Shown piece after piece: positions 33,165 through 41,818 of a stretch of 64,000 nt of DNA. This DNA is from CAVQBP01 sp963723205 (GTDB lineage Bacteria > Bacteroidota > Ignavibacteria > Ignavibacteriales > Ignavibacteriaceae). Position numbers and translations under genes: made by a program. The notes below the pieces were generated by a model. That model was given only the letters and a program-made list of their open reading frames with translations, made no database searches and was not told where the DNA came from. Position 1 is the stretch's first letter. Each line of letters begins with the position of its first letter. The stretch spans positions 62,001 through 126,000 of the forward strand of contig CAVRQC010000006.1 of the NCBI GenBank assembly GCA_963723205.1. Reading direction: 5' to 3'.

Positions 33165-33917
33165 ATGAGAAGAAAAATCATTGCCGGAAACTGGAAAATG
33201 AATAATGATTTAAACGGAACTATAAGTTTAATTTCAAACCTGGCAAAAGCTTTAAATAACAATGAAAATTGTGATATAATTGTTTGCCCTCCATTTACAT
33301 CATTAAGTGAAGCAAATTCTCAAATCAAAAATACAGCTATCAAATTGGGTGCTCAAAACATGTATTTTGAGAATGAAGGAGCCTATACTGGAGAAATATC
33401 GGCACAAATGCTTAAGAGTGTCGGTTGTGAATTTGTAATATTGGGACATTCAGAAAGAAGAGCAATATTTAATGAATCTGATTCATTAATCAACAAAAAA
33501 ATAAAAAAAGCCTTCTCTTCTGGTTTAAAACCAATTTTCTGTGTAGGTGAAAGCCTGGAACAACGTGAAAAAGGAGTAACAAAAGATATTATCAAGACAC
33601 AGGTTACTGAAGGATTGAAAGATATATCTTCAGAAGAGATGAAAACATTAATAATAGCTTATGAACCCGTTTGGGCAATTGGTACGGGCAAGAATGCAAC
33701 CCCCGAACAAGCCCAGGAAGTTCATGAATTTATCAGATCTTTAATTCAGGAAAAATATTCGGAAGATATTGCAGATAATATGATTATCCAGTATGGCGGC
33801 AGTGTAAAACCGGGTAATGCAAAAAACCTTCTTTCTCAAAAGGATATTGATGGTGCTCTTGTCGGAGGCGCCAGTCTTAAAGCCGACTCGTTTTTAGGAA
33901 TTATTCAGGCTGCTTAA
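33165..33917 (+). CDS. tpiA: Triosephosphate isomerase
   Basis: Interconverts dihydroxyacetone phosphate and glyceraldehyde 3-phosphate in glycolysis and gluconeogenesis. Catalytic residues are all visible: Lys11 in IAGNWKMN, the His of VILGHSERR, and the Glu of IAYEPVWAIGTG at the flexible loop, with the phosphate-binding YGGSVKPGN and GGASLKADSF near the C terminus. Length 250 is typical. It has AGGAAA before the ATG, its own promoter (33091-33121) and its own terminator (33987-34030), so it is probably a single-gene unit. Confidence 0.98.
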   Translation: MRRKIIAGNWKMNNDLNGTISLISNLAKALNNNENCDIIVCPPFTSLSEANSQIKNTAIKLGAQNMYFENEGAYTGEISAQMLKSVGCEFVILGHSERRAIFNESDSLINKKIKKAFSSGLKPIFCVGESLEQREKGVTKDIIKTQVTEGLKDISSEEMKTLIIAYEPVWAIGTGKNATPEQAQEVHEFIRSLIQEKYSEDIADNMIIQYGGSVKPGNAKNLLSQKDIDGALVGGASLKADSFLGIIQAA

Positions 33918-33986
33918 ATTCACTAAATCATAGTTATTAATTTTAAAGCCCAAGGTATGATAAAGGAATCATAAATTTTTTTAAAA

Positions 33987-34030
33987 AGCCAGTAATTTGC
34001 TTCATAAAAGCAGTTATTGGCTGAATTTTT
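33987..34030 (+). terminator. Rho-independent terminator of tpiA
   Basis: AGCCAGTAA...GCTT (33987-34002) pairs with AAGC...TTATTGGCT (34008-34022), with a G-T pair and a small internal bulge, and a TTTTT run follows at 34026-34030. It lies 70 bases after the tpiA stop and ahead of the next promoter. Confidence 0.65.
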
Positions 34031-34032
34031 GA

Positions 34033-34063
34033 TTGATTTCCCCTCCCTTCTTTAGTATATTTG
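34033..34063 (+). promoter_or_regulatory. Bacteroidota-type promoter for the GH2-like gene
   Basis: TTG (34033-34035), 20 bases, TATATTTG (34056-34063), exactly the TAnnTTTG -7 form. It begins directly after the tpiA terminator and lies 38 bases before the ATG at 34101. Confidence 0.6.
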
Positions 34064-34100
34064 TAGGTTTAATTTCTTATTACGAAGGTCTGAGCTACGG

Positions 34101-36689
34101 ATGGGATTATTGAAATTTTTCTTTCTTTCAAATATTATATTTTTTTTCATCCTTTCACATTCGGTTTCTGCTCAAATCATATTTAAAGAACTCCCCGGCT
34201 ATCAGGCAAAAGCCGATTCATCTTTCTTTGATATTACCTCCACAAGAAAGAATATACTTTTAGACGGAATCTGGAAAGTTTATCCCACAAATAATAAAGA
34301 AAGAAAAATTTCTGAAGTTACTGTTCCATCAATATTTAAAGGGGATGCAGAATTAACTTTTGAAAAAGAATTCACAATAACCCAGAATGAATTAAATAAC
34401 TATATAATGTTTATTCATTTTTTAGGGATGAATTATTCGGCAGATATTTCTGTTAACAATGTAATTATTTACAGGCACACTGGCGGAGAATTTCCTTTTC
34501 AATTTGAACTGCCGCATGATATATTAAGAGTAGACCAGAAAAATATATTAAGCGTAAAACTATTTTATAAGCTTGATTCCGAAAATACAATACCGGTAAA
34601 GCAACGATTTTTATTCCCGCAGAGTTTCGGTGGAATTTTCAGAGATGTATATATTCATTTAATTCCGAATATTTCTATTTCCGGGTTGAATGTTTTATCT
34701 AACTATAATTTAAAATCAGATAAAGCTTCTTTAAATATTAATTCGGAAATTGAAAATAAGGAATTTAAAAGAACAACCGATTCAATTGAAACACCCAATA
34801 ATCTTAACCTGAAGATAAAAATATTCAAACCGGATGGTTCTTTAGAAAGTTCTTTCGAAAATAAATTTACTCTGGAAAGGAATAGAAGTACTTTCTTAAA
34901 TAAAGAGATTGAAATCAAAAATGCTTCTCCTTGGTCGGCTTCAAATCCACGATCTTATATTATTTCTGCTGAATTGTGGAGGGGTGACAGTTTAATTGAT
35001 GCAACAAAAAAAGAACTGGGAATATATTCACTTAAAGAAGAAAAAAATTCCATTTTATTTAACGGAGCTTCATTCCAACTCAAAGGAGTGACTTATGTTC
35101 CTTCCTTCGAAGGATTCGGCAGTCTTGCTTCATATAATAAGATGGAAGATGATATAAAGATGATAAAAAAACTGGGGTTTAATAGCATAAGGTTTGCAAA
35201 ATCAGTTCCTCATCCATATTATTTATATCTTTGTGAAAAATATGGACTATTAGCATTTGTTGAAATCCCCGTAAATTTTATTCCTGCTTCTTTATCCTCC
35301 GATAGAGATTTTATAGTAAGAAGTAAAAATTATCTATCCAACTTTATTAAGGCATACAAAAATTATGATGCCGTTGCAGCGATTGGAATCTGCACCTCTG
35401 CTTTACCGCAAGTTAAAGAAAATATATCTTTAATAGATAACCTTGCAATACTTGCAAAGAAAAATTATGGGGGACTGATTTATGCTTCATTTGTTTCGGA
35501 AGATCAGGATGAAATTCCTCAGATTAAAAATGTTGATTTATATGGAGTTGAAATACTAAACTCACCTTTGGAAAATGAATTTGAAAAGTTCACAAAGCTG
35601 CAAAAAGAATTAGGAAGTGGTAGGGTATTTATTAGCGGAGCAACTTATGTTGTTAACCAGGAAAACAGCGATGGTTATGTTAATAAATTTTCATTTGAGG
35701 CACAGGCAAAATATTTTGATGAACTCACTGATTACGCGGATAAAGATTCTATTACCGGATATTTTATAAACTCGATGTTTGATTACCGTGGGAATTATAC
35801 ACCCTTAATTTCTGGTTATAATAAAGATAATATATATCATATAGGAATAGTTGGAGAAGACAGAAGCACTGATAGAATTGGCTACAAAGTATTATATGCA
35901 AAATTCCATAATGCAGAGAAAGTAACAATTCCTATCGGAAGCAGGAAAGATAACGCACCAATGGTTTTTATAATTATGGGAATTTTGCTTGCATTAATAA
36001 TGGGTATTTTAGTTAATTCGGGAAGAAAATTTAGAGAAGATGCCTCACGTGCATTAGTAAGACCATATAATTTTTATGCCGATGTAAGAGATCAAAGGAT
36101 AATTTCAGGTTTCCATTCAACAATATTAGCTATTGTCATTTCGGCAGTTTTAGCTTTAATCATTGGTAATTTGTTGTATTATTTCAAAATGAGCGTAGAG
36201 TTTGAGAAAATATTAATATCTTTTGGAAGCCCGGATTTAATAAAGATTATAAGTTATTTATCCTGGCATCCTTTAATGGCCATTTTATGGTTTACCTTAT
36301 TTTTTATGGTTTTATTATTTATTTCAACTCTAATTATTAAAATATCATCATTTTTTGTACGAAATAAAGTTTATTATTCAAGTATTTATTTTTCAACAGT
36401 TTGGGCCTTTCTGCCATTTGTTCTTTTAATACTTGTAGGAATAATTCTATACAGGCTATTGCTAACCGATATAGCAAATCTTTATATTTACATCCTTCTT
36501 GCGATATTTTGTTTATGGGCTTTCTACCGCCTGATGAAAGGTATTTATGTAATTTTTGACGTTAACCCCAGCAGCGTTTACTTCTACAGTATAATCCTGG
36601 TTGCAGCCTTTATCGGAATAATTGTGGTCTACTTCGAATTAAAAAATTCTTTTATTGGTTATCTTTTGTTAACGTTAAAGCAATATTAA
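34101..36689 (+). CDS. Glycoside hydrolase family 2-like protein with multi-pass membrane C terminus; catalytic residues apparently lost
   Basis: In 862 residues: signal peptide (1-24, FFILSHSVSAQ), a GH2 sugar-binding jelly-roll (about 35-190; DGIWKVYP, QSFGGIFRDVYIHL), an Ig-like domain (about 195-310), and a TIM-barrel-like domain (about 315-600; QLKGVTYVP, GFNSIRFAKSVPHPYYLYL, YGLLAFVEIPV). Where GH2 enzymes have the acid/base Glu (a GNE motif) this protein reads AAIGICTSA, and where the nucleophile Glu is expected (TEYGA-like) it reads VFISGATY. So it is probably not an active glycosidase. From residue 618 a TM helix and then a five-helix hydrophobic block (about 675-862), Yip1-like in layout, follow. 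The combination is unusual. It ends 11 bases before smc. Domain borders are by eye. Confidence 0.75.
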   Translation: MGLLKFFFLSNIIFFFILSHSVSAQIIFKELPGYQAKADSSFFDITSTRKNILLDGIWKVYPTNNKERKISEVTVPSIFKGDAELTFEKEFTITQNELNNYIMFIHFLGMNYSADISVNNVIIYRHTGGEFPFQFELPHDILRVDQKNILSVKLFYKLDSENTIPVKQRFLFPQSFGGIFRDVYIHLIPNISISGLNVLSNYNLKSDKASLNINSEIENKEFKRTTDSIETPNNLNLKIKIFKPDGSLESSFENKFTLERNRSTFLNKEIEIKNASPWSASNPRSYIISAELWRGDSLIDATKKELGIYSLKEEKNSILFNGASFQLKGVTYVPSFEGFGSLASYNKMEDDIKMIKKLGFNSIRFAKSVPHPYYLYLCEKYGLLAFVEIPVNFIPASLSSDRDFIVRSKNYLSNFIKAYKNYDAVAAIGICTSALPQVKENISLIDNLAILAKKNYGGLIYASFVSEDQDEIPQIKNVDLYGVEILNSPLENEFEKFTKLQKELGSGRVFISGATYVVNQENSDGYVNKFSFEAQAKYFDELTDYADKDSITGYFINSMFDYRGNYTPLISGYNKDNIYHIGIVGEDRSTDRIGYKVLYAKFHNAEKVTIPIGSRKDNAPMVFIIMGILLALIMGILVNSGRKFREDASRALVRPYNFYADVRDQRIISGFHSTILAIVISAVLALIIGNLLYYFKMSVEFEKILISFGSPDLIKIISYLSWHPLMAILWFTLFFMVLLFISTLIIKISSFFVRNKVYYSSIYFSTVWAFLPFVLLILVGIILYRLLLTDIANLYIYILLAIFCLWAFYRLMKGIYVIFDVNPSSVYFYSIILVAAFIGIIVVYFELKNSFIGYLLLTLKQY

Positions 36690-36700
36690 AGTAAAGAGAA

Positions 36701-39700
36701 TTGTATTTATCAAAACTGGAAATATTAGGATTTAAGTCTTTTGCTCAAAAGACTATGGTTAACTTTAACAGCGGTGTAACTTCCATTGTAGGACCAAACG
36801 GCTGCGGGAAGACCAACATAGTTGATGCAATAAGATGGTGCCTCGGAGAGCAGAGAAGCGGCGCTTTAAGAAGTGACAAAATGGAGAATGTAATCTTCAA
36901 CGGAACTTCAACTAAAAAACCAATGGGAATGGCAGAAGTTTCTCTAACTATCCAAAATACAAAAGGAATTTTACCTACTGAATTTTCCGAAGTTACTATA
37001 ACCAGAAGAATCTTCCGATCCGGTGAAAGTGAGTATCTGCTTAACAAAAATTTATGCCGCTTAAAAGATATTACCAATCTTTTTATGGATACGGGTATAG
37101 GCGCAAATGCATATTCTGTTATTGAGCTTAAAATGGTTGAAACTATTCTAAGCAGCAAAGCTGAAGAAAGACGAACAATGTTTGAAGAAGCAGCCGGTGT
37201 AAATAAATATAAATTAAGAAGACGGCTCGCACTAAAAAAACTTGATGAAGTTAAAGCAGATCTTGTAAGAGTAAATGACATCGTTTCCGAAGTTGAAAAG
37301 AAAGTAAATTCTCTGGAAAGACAGGCCAAAAAAGCAGATAAATATAACAGGATATCTACTGAGCTAAAAGAACTTGAAATGGATCTTGCCGAACGGGAAT
37401 TTGCTCTATTTAATATACAGAAAAATGAATCCAAACTTAAAAAAGAAGATAGTTTTCAGCGGAAAATTAAACTTGATTCACAAATAGCAGAGTTGGATGA
37501 TAAAATCAAATCGGCTAAGAATAATCTTAGGGAAATTGAATTCCAGTTAAAATCCAAACGGACTGAAGTTACTTCTCAAACCGAAAAGATTTATAATGTA
37601 CAAAAGAACCTTTCCGTAAATCAGGAACGGATTAAATCCCTTGAATCAAATATAGAACGTTATACCCAGGAGCTGGAAGAGTTAAAAAATCAACTCGATG
37701 AAAATAAAAATACAATAGAAGAAAATCTTTTGGGTCTTGATAATATTAAAAAGAAGATAGATTCCAAAGAAGAAGAGAAAAAAGAAACCGGGTTCAAATT
37801 AAATGAACAGGGAGAGTTATTAAATAATAAAAGAAATGAATTAAAATCTTTTTCGGACGAATTGTTCGAGAAATTTAAAGAGATAACAAACCGCGAAAAT
37901 GAACTTTCAAATATAAATAAGTCGCTTGAAGCTAAAAATCAATCGATCAATAAACTTAAAGAAAGAATAAATTCATTAACCGGTAATATTGCAAAAACTG
38001 TCGGGTTTATCGAAGAACTTAACCAAGAAAAGGAAGATACTGAAAAAAAATTAAAAGAAACCGAATCTATTTATACTCAGAAACAAGATGAAAAAAACGA
38101 AATAGAAAAAGAATTAAACAAATTAAAAGAGCAAGAACTTGAAGATAGAACTGCACTTAATTCATTAAAAGATAAAATAGGATTTGTACAAAATTTAATA
38201 GATAATCTTGAAGGTGTTTCTAAAGGTGCAAAAGCATTAATTGAAGATGATACTTGGGCTTTGAAAGACAAAACTTTGCTTGCTTACATTGGAGATACTC
38301 CTGATAAATACAGAAATGCCATTGAAGCTTCATTAAAAAATAATCTTAACAATATTATTGTTGAAACATTTGATGATTTGTTAAACGGAATTGCTTTCCT
38401 GAAAAATAATGAAATCGGTAAAGCTTCATTTTACGTAACGGATAAGAACGGAAAAGAGAATAAAAGCATTTTTGAAAAAATCGGTGATTTCGGAAGCAAA
38501 CGAAAACTTAAGAAATTAGAAAATGAAGATGAATTCTTAGGGTGGGCAAAAAGTTTTGTTCAAACTGATGAAAAATGGCTGCCCTACTTTGAAAAAATAT
38601 TATTTAAAACTGCCGTTGTAGATTCAATTGATAAGGCTTTCGAATTATCATCAAAATATTTTGGATTCAATTTTGTTACTTTGAACGGTGATTATATCGG
38701 CAGCAATGGAATTGTTGATGCCGGTTCAGAACCTAAACTGGATGATTCATTGTTTGGCAGAAAACAGCTTCTGGAAAATTTGAAAAATGAATTCCCCCAA
38801 AGAGAAGCAAGTTTGGAAAAGATGAAGCATGAAATTGGGCTATTGGAAGAAAAGCTTAATGATATTGATCTAAAAATACTTTCCGATAAAGGTAAACTAT
38901 TAGTTAATGATATTGCAAATCTTGAGAAGCAAATTGCTCAATTTGAATTTGAAAAGAAAAAAGCTGTAGAAGAGAGCGAAAAAGCCGGGAAAGATATTCA
39001 GGAATTAGCAGCAGAATCAAATAAAATTGATAATGAACGTTCGAGATTAAATGATATTCTTTCTTCACAAAATGAAGATAAACAGAAAGCCGATAAACAG
39101 AAAGAAGAACTGGAAATCGAATTTAATAAATGCGAAGAAGAATATGACAACTTAGTTGGAGATCAAAATAAAATTAATCTTGAACTTGAAAGATTCCTTG
39201 GTGAAAAAAAGAATATAGAAAACTCAATATCACGCGCTAAGGATTCAATTGAGATAATAAAGAAATCAATTTCTAAAAGAGAGTTTGATATTTCTTCTTC
39301 TAATGAAGAAAAAGAAACATTAACAAATATAATGGAAGAAAAAAATATAGAGTTAAATGATCTTGAAGCTGAAAAAGAATTTTTGATAAAAGATGAACAG
39401 GAGATCGATTCAAAATATAAACTTTCACAGTCTGAAATTTCCGAATTAGAAAACAACCGGGAACAAATTCAAAAAGAGAAAGAAGAAAATTCAGAGCAGA
39501 TGCATTCCGCCGACATCAGACTTAACGAACTGAATATGAAAATCTCTAATCTGAAAGAAAATATTGAAGAGGATTATTCCCTGACTCTTGAAGAAAAAAA
39601 TTATGATGACCTGGATTCATTTGACTTCGAGAAGAGAACGGAAGAAGTCCATACATTAAAGCAGCAGGTAAAGAATTTAGGACCGATAAATCTGCTGGCA

Positions 39701-40291
39701 TATTCTGAATTTGAAGAAGAGAAAGAAAGATTTGAATTTTTATCGAGACAAAAGGACGATTTAATAGAATCTGAAAAAGATATTGTAAAAACGATTGAAG
39801 AGATTAATAATACTGCACAATCAAAATTTATGGAAACCTTTGAACTGATTCGCGGTCACTTTATAAATATTTTCAGGGGTTTATTTAATCCGGGTGATGA
39901 AGCTGATTTAAGGATTGAAGAAAATGCGGATCCGCTTGAAGCCAAAATCGAAATTGTTGCAAAACCAAAAGGAAAACGCCCAACCTCAATTGAACTTTTA
40001 TCAGGAGGAGAAAAGACATTAACGGCAATTGCCTTACTTTTTGCGATATACCTTGTTAAACCAAGTCCGTTTTGTATTCTTGATGAAATTGATGCTCCTT
40101 TAGATGATGCTAATATCGACCGCTTCACAAAAATTATTGAGGATTTCAGTAAAGATACACAGTTTATTGTTGTCACCCATAACAAGAGAACAATGGAAGC
40201 TGCCCAGACACTTTACGGTGTTACAATGCAGGATGAAGGAATTTCAAAATTAGTTAGCGTTAGGTTTAATGAAGATTTAATATTTCAATGA
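36701..40291 (+). CDS. smc: Chromosome segregation SMC ATPase
   Basis: SMC dimers with ScpAB organise and separate sister chromosomes. The 1196-residue length is typical. Walker A is GPNGCGKTNIVDAIRW (about residue 32), followed by a long coiled coil (about 170-490), a hinge with GVSKGAKALIEDD and EASLKNNLNNIIVETFDD (about 500-680), the returning coil (about 690-1020), the ABC signature LLSGGEKTLTAIALLF (about 1100) and Walker B FCILDEIDAPLDDAN (about 1120-1135). The start is a TTG at 36701 with AAAGAG before it, giving the usual MYLSKLEILGFKSF. It is likely cotranscribed with the upstream GH2-like gene. scpA and scpB are not in the window. Confidence 0.97.
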   Translation: MYLSKLEILGFKSFAQKTMVNFNSGVTSIVGPNGCGKTNIVDAIRWCLGEQRSGALRSDKMENVIFNGTSTKKPMGMAEVSLTIQNTKGILPTEFSEVTITRRIFRSGESEYLLNKNLCRLKDITNLFMDTGIGANAYSVIELKMVETILSSKAEERRTMFEEAAGVNKYKLRRRLALKKLDEVKADLVRVNDIVSEVEKKVNSLERQAKKADKYNRISTELKELEMDLAEREFALFNIQKNESKLKKEDSFQRKIKLDSQIAELDDKIKSAKNNLREIEFQLKSKRTEVTSQTEKIYNVQKNLSVNQERIKSLESNIERYTQELEELKNQLDENKNTIEENLLGLDNIKKKIDSKEEEKKETGFKLNEQGELLNNKRNELKSFSDELFEKFKEITNRENELSNINKSLEAKNQSINKLKERINSLTGNIAKTVGFIEELNQEKEDTEKKLKETESIYTQKQDEKNEIEKELNKLKEQELEDRTALNSLKDKIGFVQNLIDNLEGVSKGAKALIEDDTWALKDKTLLAYIGDTPDKYRNAIEASLKNNLNNIIVETFDDLLNGIAFLKNNEIGKASFYVTDKNGKENKSIFEKIGDFGSKRKLKKLENEDEFLGWAKSFVQTDEKWLPYFEKILFKTAVVDSIDKAFELSSKYFGFNFVTLNGDYIGSNGIVDAGSEPKLDDSLFGRKQLLENLKNEFPQREASLEKMKHEIGLLEEKLNDIDLKILSDKGKLLVNDIANLEKQIAQFEFEKKKAVEESEKAGKDIQELAAESNKIDNERSRLNDILSSQNEDKQKADKQKEELEIEFNKCEEEYDNLVGDQNKINLELERFLGEKKNIENSISRAKDSIEIIKKSISKREFDISSSNEEKETLTNIMEEKNIELNDLEAEKEFLIKDEQEIDSKYKLSQSEISELENNREQIQKEKEENSEQMHSADIRLNELNMKISNLKENIEEDYSLTLEEKNYDDLDSFDFEKRTEEVHTLKQQVKNLGPINLLAYSEFEEEKERFEFLSRQKDDLIESEKDIVKTIEEINNTAQSKFMETFELIRGHFINIFRGLFNPGDEADLRIEENADPLEAKIEIVAKPKGKRPTSIELLSGGEKTLTAIALLFAIYLVKPSPFCILDEIDAPLDDANIDRFTKIIEDFSKDTQFIVVTHNKRTMEAAQTLYGVTMQDEGISKLVSVRFNEDLIFQ

Positions 40292-40314
40292 TAATTATCG
40301 GCAAAATGTAAGTA

Positions 40315-41118
40315 ATGTATCAAGACCCAACGAAAGATATGCAACAAACAACAGATAACAAACAACAGATAGCAAACAACATACAAAGAACAATAGACTC
40401 TCATAGAGTATTTAAAGCTTTTGTCGACTTCGACGGAACCATTACTAAGAAAGATGTAGGCGATGCGATTTTTCTGAATTTCTGCGATGAAAAAATTGTT
40501 GACGATATAATAAAAAAATTATTAAGTGATAAAATTTCCGCAATGCAATGCTGGGTTTCTTTATGTGAGATTGCAAAAATACCCGGCAAAAAAGAATTGA
40601 ATGAGTTTATTGATGTAATTGAAATTGATCCGGCTTTCCATGAATTTGTTAAGTTTTGTGAGAGTAATAAAATAGATATTTATGTTCTAAGTGACGGCTT
40701 TGATTATTACATAAACAGAATTTTTGAAAGGGAAGGTTTAAATAATCTGAAATATTATTCCAATAAACTGGAAATTACAAAAGATAATCACCTTATACCG
40801 CATTTCCCATATTTTGATATTGATTGCCAGACTTCTGCTAACTGCAAAAGAAATCATATTATAAACCATAGCGGAGATGATGAATATACAATATTTGTCG
40901 GCGATGGAAATTCGGACAAATATACTTCACAGTTCTGTGATTTCATTTTTGCGAAAGATGATTTATTAAAATTCTGCGAGAAAGAAAGAATAACTTATTT
41001 CCCGTTTAATGATTTTAATGATGTAATAAAAAGGATGGAAGTCCTGATAAAAAGGAAAAGGCTTAAAAAAAGACACCAAGCCTTGTTGAAGAGAAGAGAA
41101 GTTTATATGGCAGAGTAA
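40315..41118 (+). CDS. HAD-superfamily phosphatase (HAD-IB, MtnX/PSP-like)
   Basis: A 267-residue phosphatase. The aspartyl-nucleophile motif is AFVDFDGTITKKDVGDAIF (Asp38, Asp40); motif II is YVLSDGFDYYI; motifs III/IV are FVGDGNSDKYTSQFCDFIFAK. The helical cap lies between motif I and II, as in MtnX and phosphoserine phosphatases; the substrate is not clear. The first ~33 residues are Gln/Thr/Asn-rich and not part of the fold: they are encoded by three tandem 14-base units (40343-40384) of an A/C-rich spacer that also appears before the next gene. The start at 40315 is therefore uncertain, and 40339 is an alternative. The C terminus is strongly basic (KRKRLKKRHQALLKRR). Confidence 0.85.
   Translation: MYQDPTKDMQQTTDNKQQIANNIQRTIDSHRVFKAFVDFDGTITKKDVGDAIFLNFCDEKIVDDIIKKLLSDKISAMQCWVSLCEIAKIPGKKELNEFIDVIEIDPAFHEFVKFCESNKIDIYVLSDGFDYYINRIFEREGLNNLKYYSNKLEITKDNHLIPHFPYFDIDCQTSANCKRNHIINHSGDDEYTIFVGDGNSDKYTSQFCDFIFAKDDLLKFCEKERITYFPFNDFNDVIKRMEVLIKRKRLKKRHQALLKRREVYMAE
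40343..40384 (+). repeat. Three tandem 14-base A/C-rich units at the 5' end of the HAD gene
   Basis: AACAAACAACAGAT occurs twice in direct succession (40343-40356, 40357-40370) and is followed by a third copy with 3 changes (40371-40384). Fourteen is not a multiple of three, so gain or loss of a unit would change the frame between the ATG and the enzyme domain. Confidence 0.8.
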
Positions 41119-41119
41119 T

Positions 41120-41187
41120 GTTGGTGGTTGGTTGTAGGTTGTTGGAAATCGACAACTACAAACAACAAACTAACGACAACAAACAAA
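41120..41187. repeat. GT-rich/AC-rich inverted spacer element
   Basis: A G/T-only-like stretch (41120-41145, TTGGTGGTTGGTTGTAGG and so on) is followed by its rough inverse, rich in ACAAC units (41151-41187). It fills the gap before the methyltransferase gene and is composed of the same ACAAC-type words as the tandem units at 40343-40384, so both appear to be one family of small spacer element. Confidence 0.6.
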
Positions 41188-41193
41188 AAAGAT

Positions 41194-41781
41194 ATGCATG
41201 AACTAGCAAAAAAATTATTTAAATACAGAAGCTATACGCCGATCCCGTTTTTATTGGTAATGTTCTTTTATGAAAATGCCAATATATGGAGTTTAATAAC
41301 CGGATTTATTATAGCATTATCCGGCGAATTAATTCGGCTTTGGGGTGTTAGCTGGGCAGGCAGTGAAACCAGAACGACTGGGACTGTAGGTGGCGTTTTT
41401 TTAGTTATTAGCGGACCTTTTGCTCATTTAAGAAATCCTTTATATCTGGGTAACATTTTGATTTATTTGGGACTAGGAATTATGTCTTATGCCTTGTTCC
41501 CTTATTTACAAATTATTGCTCTGTTATTCTTTATGTTTCAGTATCATCTAATTGTAAAAGAAGAAGAAGAATACCTGAGAAAAACATATGGTAAATCTTA
41601 TGAAGATTACGTAAACAATGTACCTCGATTTCTTCCAAGACTATCTTCATATAAAGCTGAAAATGTCGAACAACCGATTTTTAAATTAAAGGCAGGATTA
41701 AGATCAGAAAAAAGAACTCTCCAGGCATTTGGATTTGTTACTTTAACAATTTTTCTCCTTTGGTTTATAGGAAGATTTTAA
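41194..41781 (+). CDS. Isoprenylcysteine carboxyl methyltransferase-like membrane protein
   Basis: A 195-residue integral membrane methyltransferase of the ICMT/PEMT type. I place the start at the ATG at 41194 (MHELAKKLFKYRSYTP); an in-frame ATG at 41128 would only add residues coded by the repetitive spacer. About four transmembrane helices are present, and the SAM-binding signature is GPFAHLRNPLYLGNILIYLG followed by VKEEEEYLRKTYGKSYEDY and VPRFLP. In bacteria these proteins methylate diverse small or lipid substrates, which sequence alone does not tell. It lies between the HAD gene and lpxB. Confidence 0.85.
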   Translation: MHELAKKLFKYRSYTPIPFLLVMFFYENANIWSLITGFIIALSGELIRLWGVSWAGSETRTTGTVGGVFLVISGPFAHLRNPLYLGNILIYLGLGIMSYALFPYLQIIALLFFMFQYHLIVKEEEEYLRKTYGKSYEDYVNNVPRFLPRLSSYKAENVEQPIFKLKAGLRSEKRTLQAFGFVTLTIFLLWFIGRF

Positions 41782-41818
41782 TGTCGAAACATTTTGATTT
41801 AATTAAACAATTTGTTCG

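Noticed and set aside
40343..40384. CRISPR-like array in the tandem 14-base units
   Set aside because: Units abut with no spacers, are too short, and no cas genes are present.
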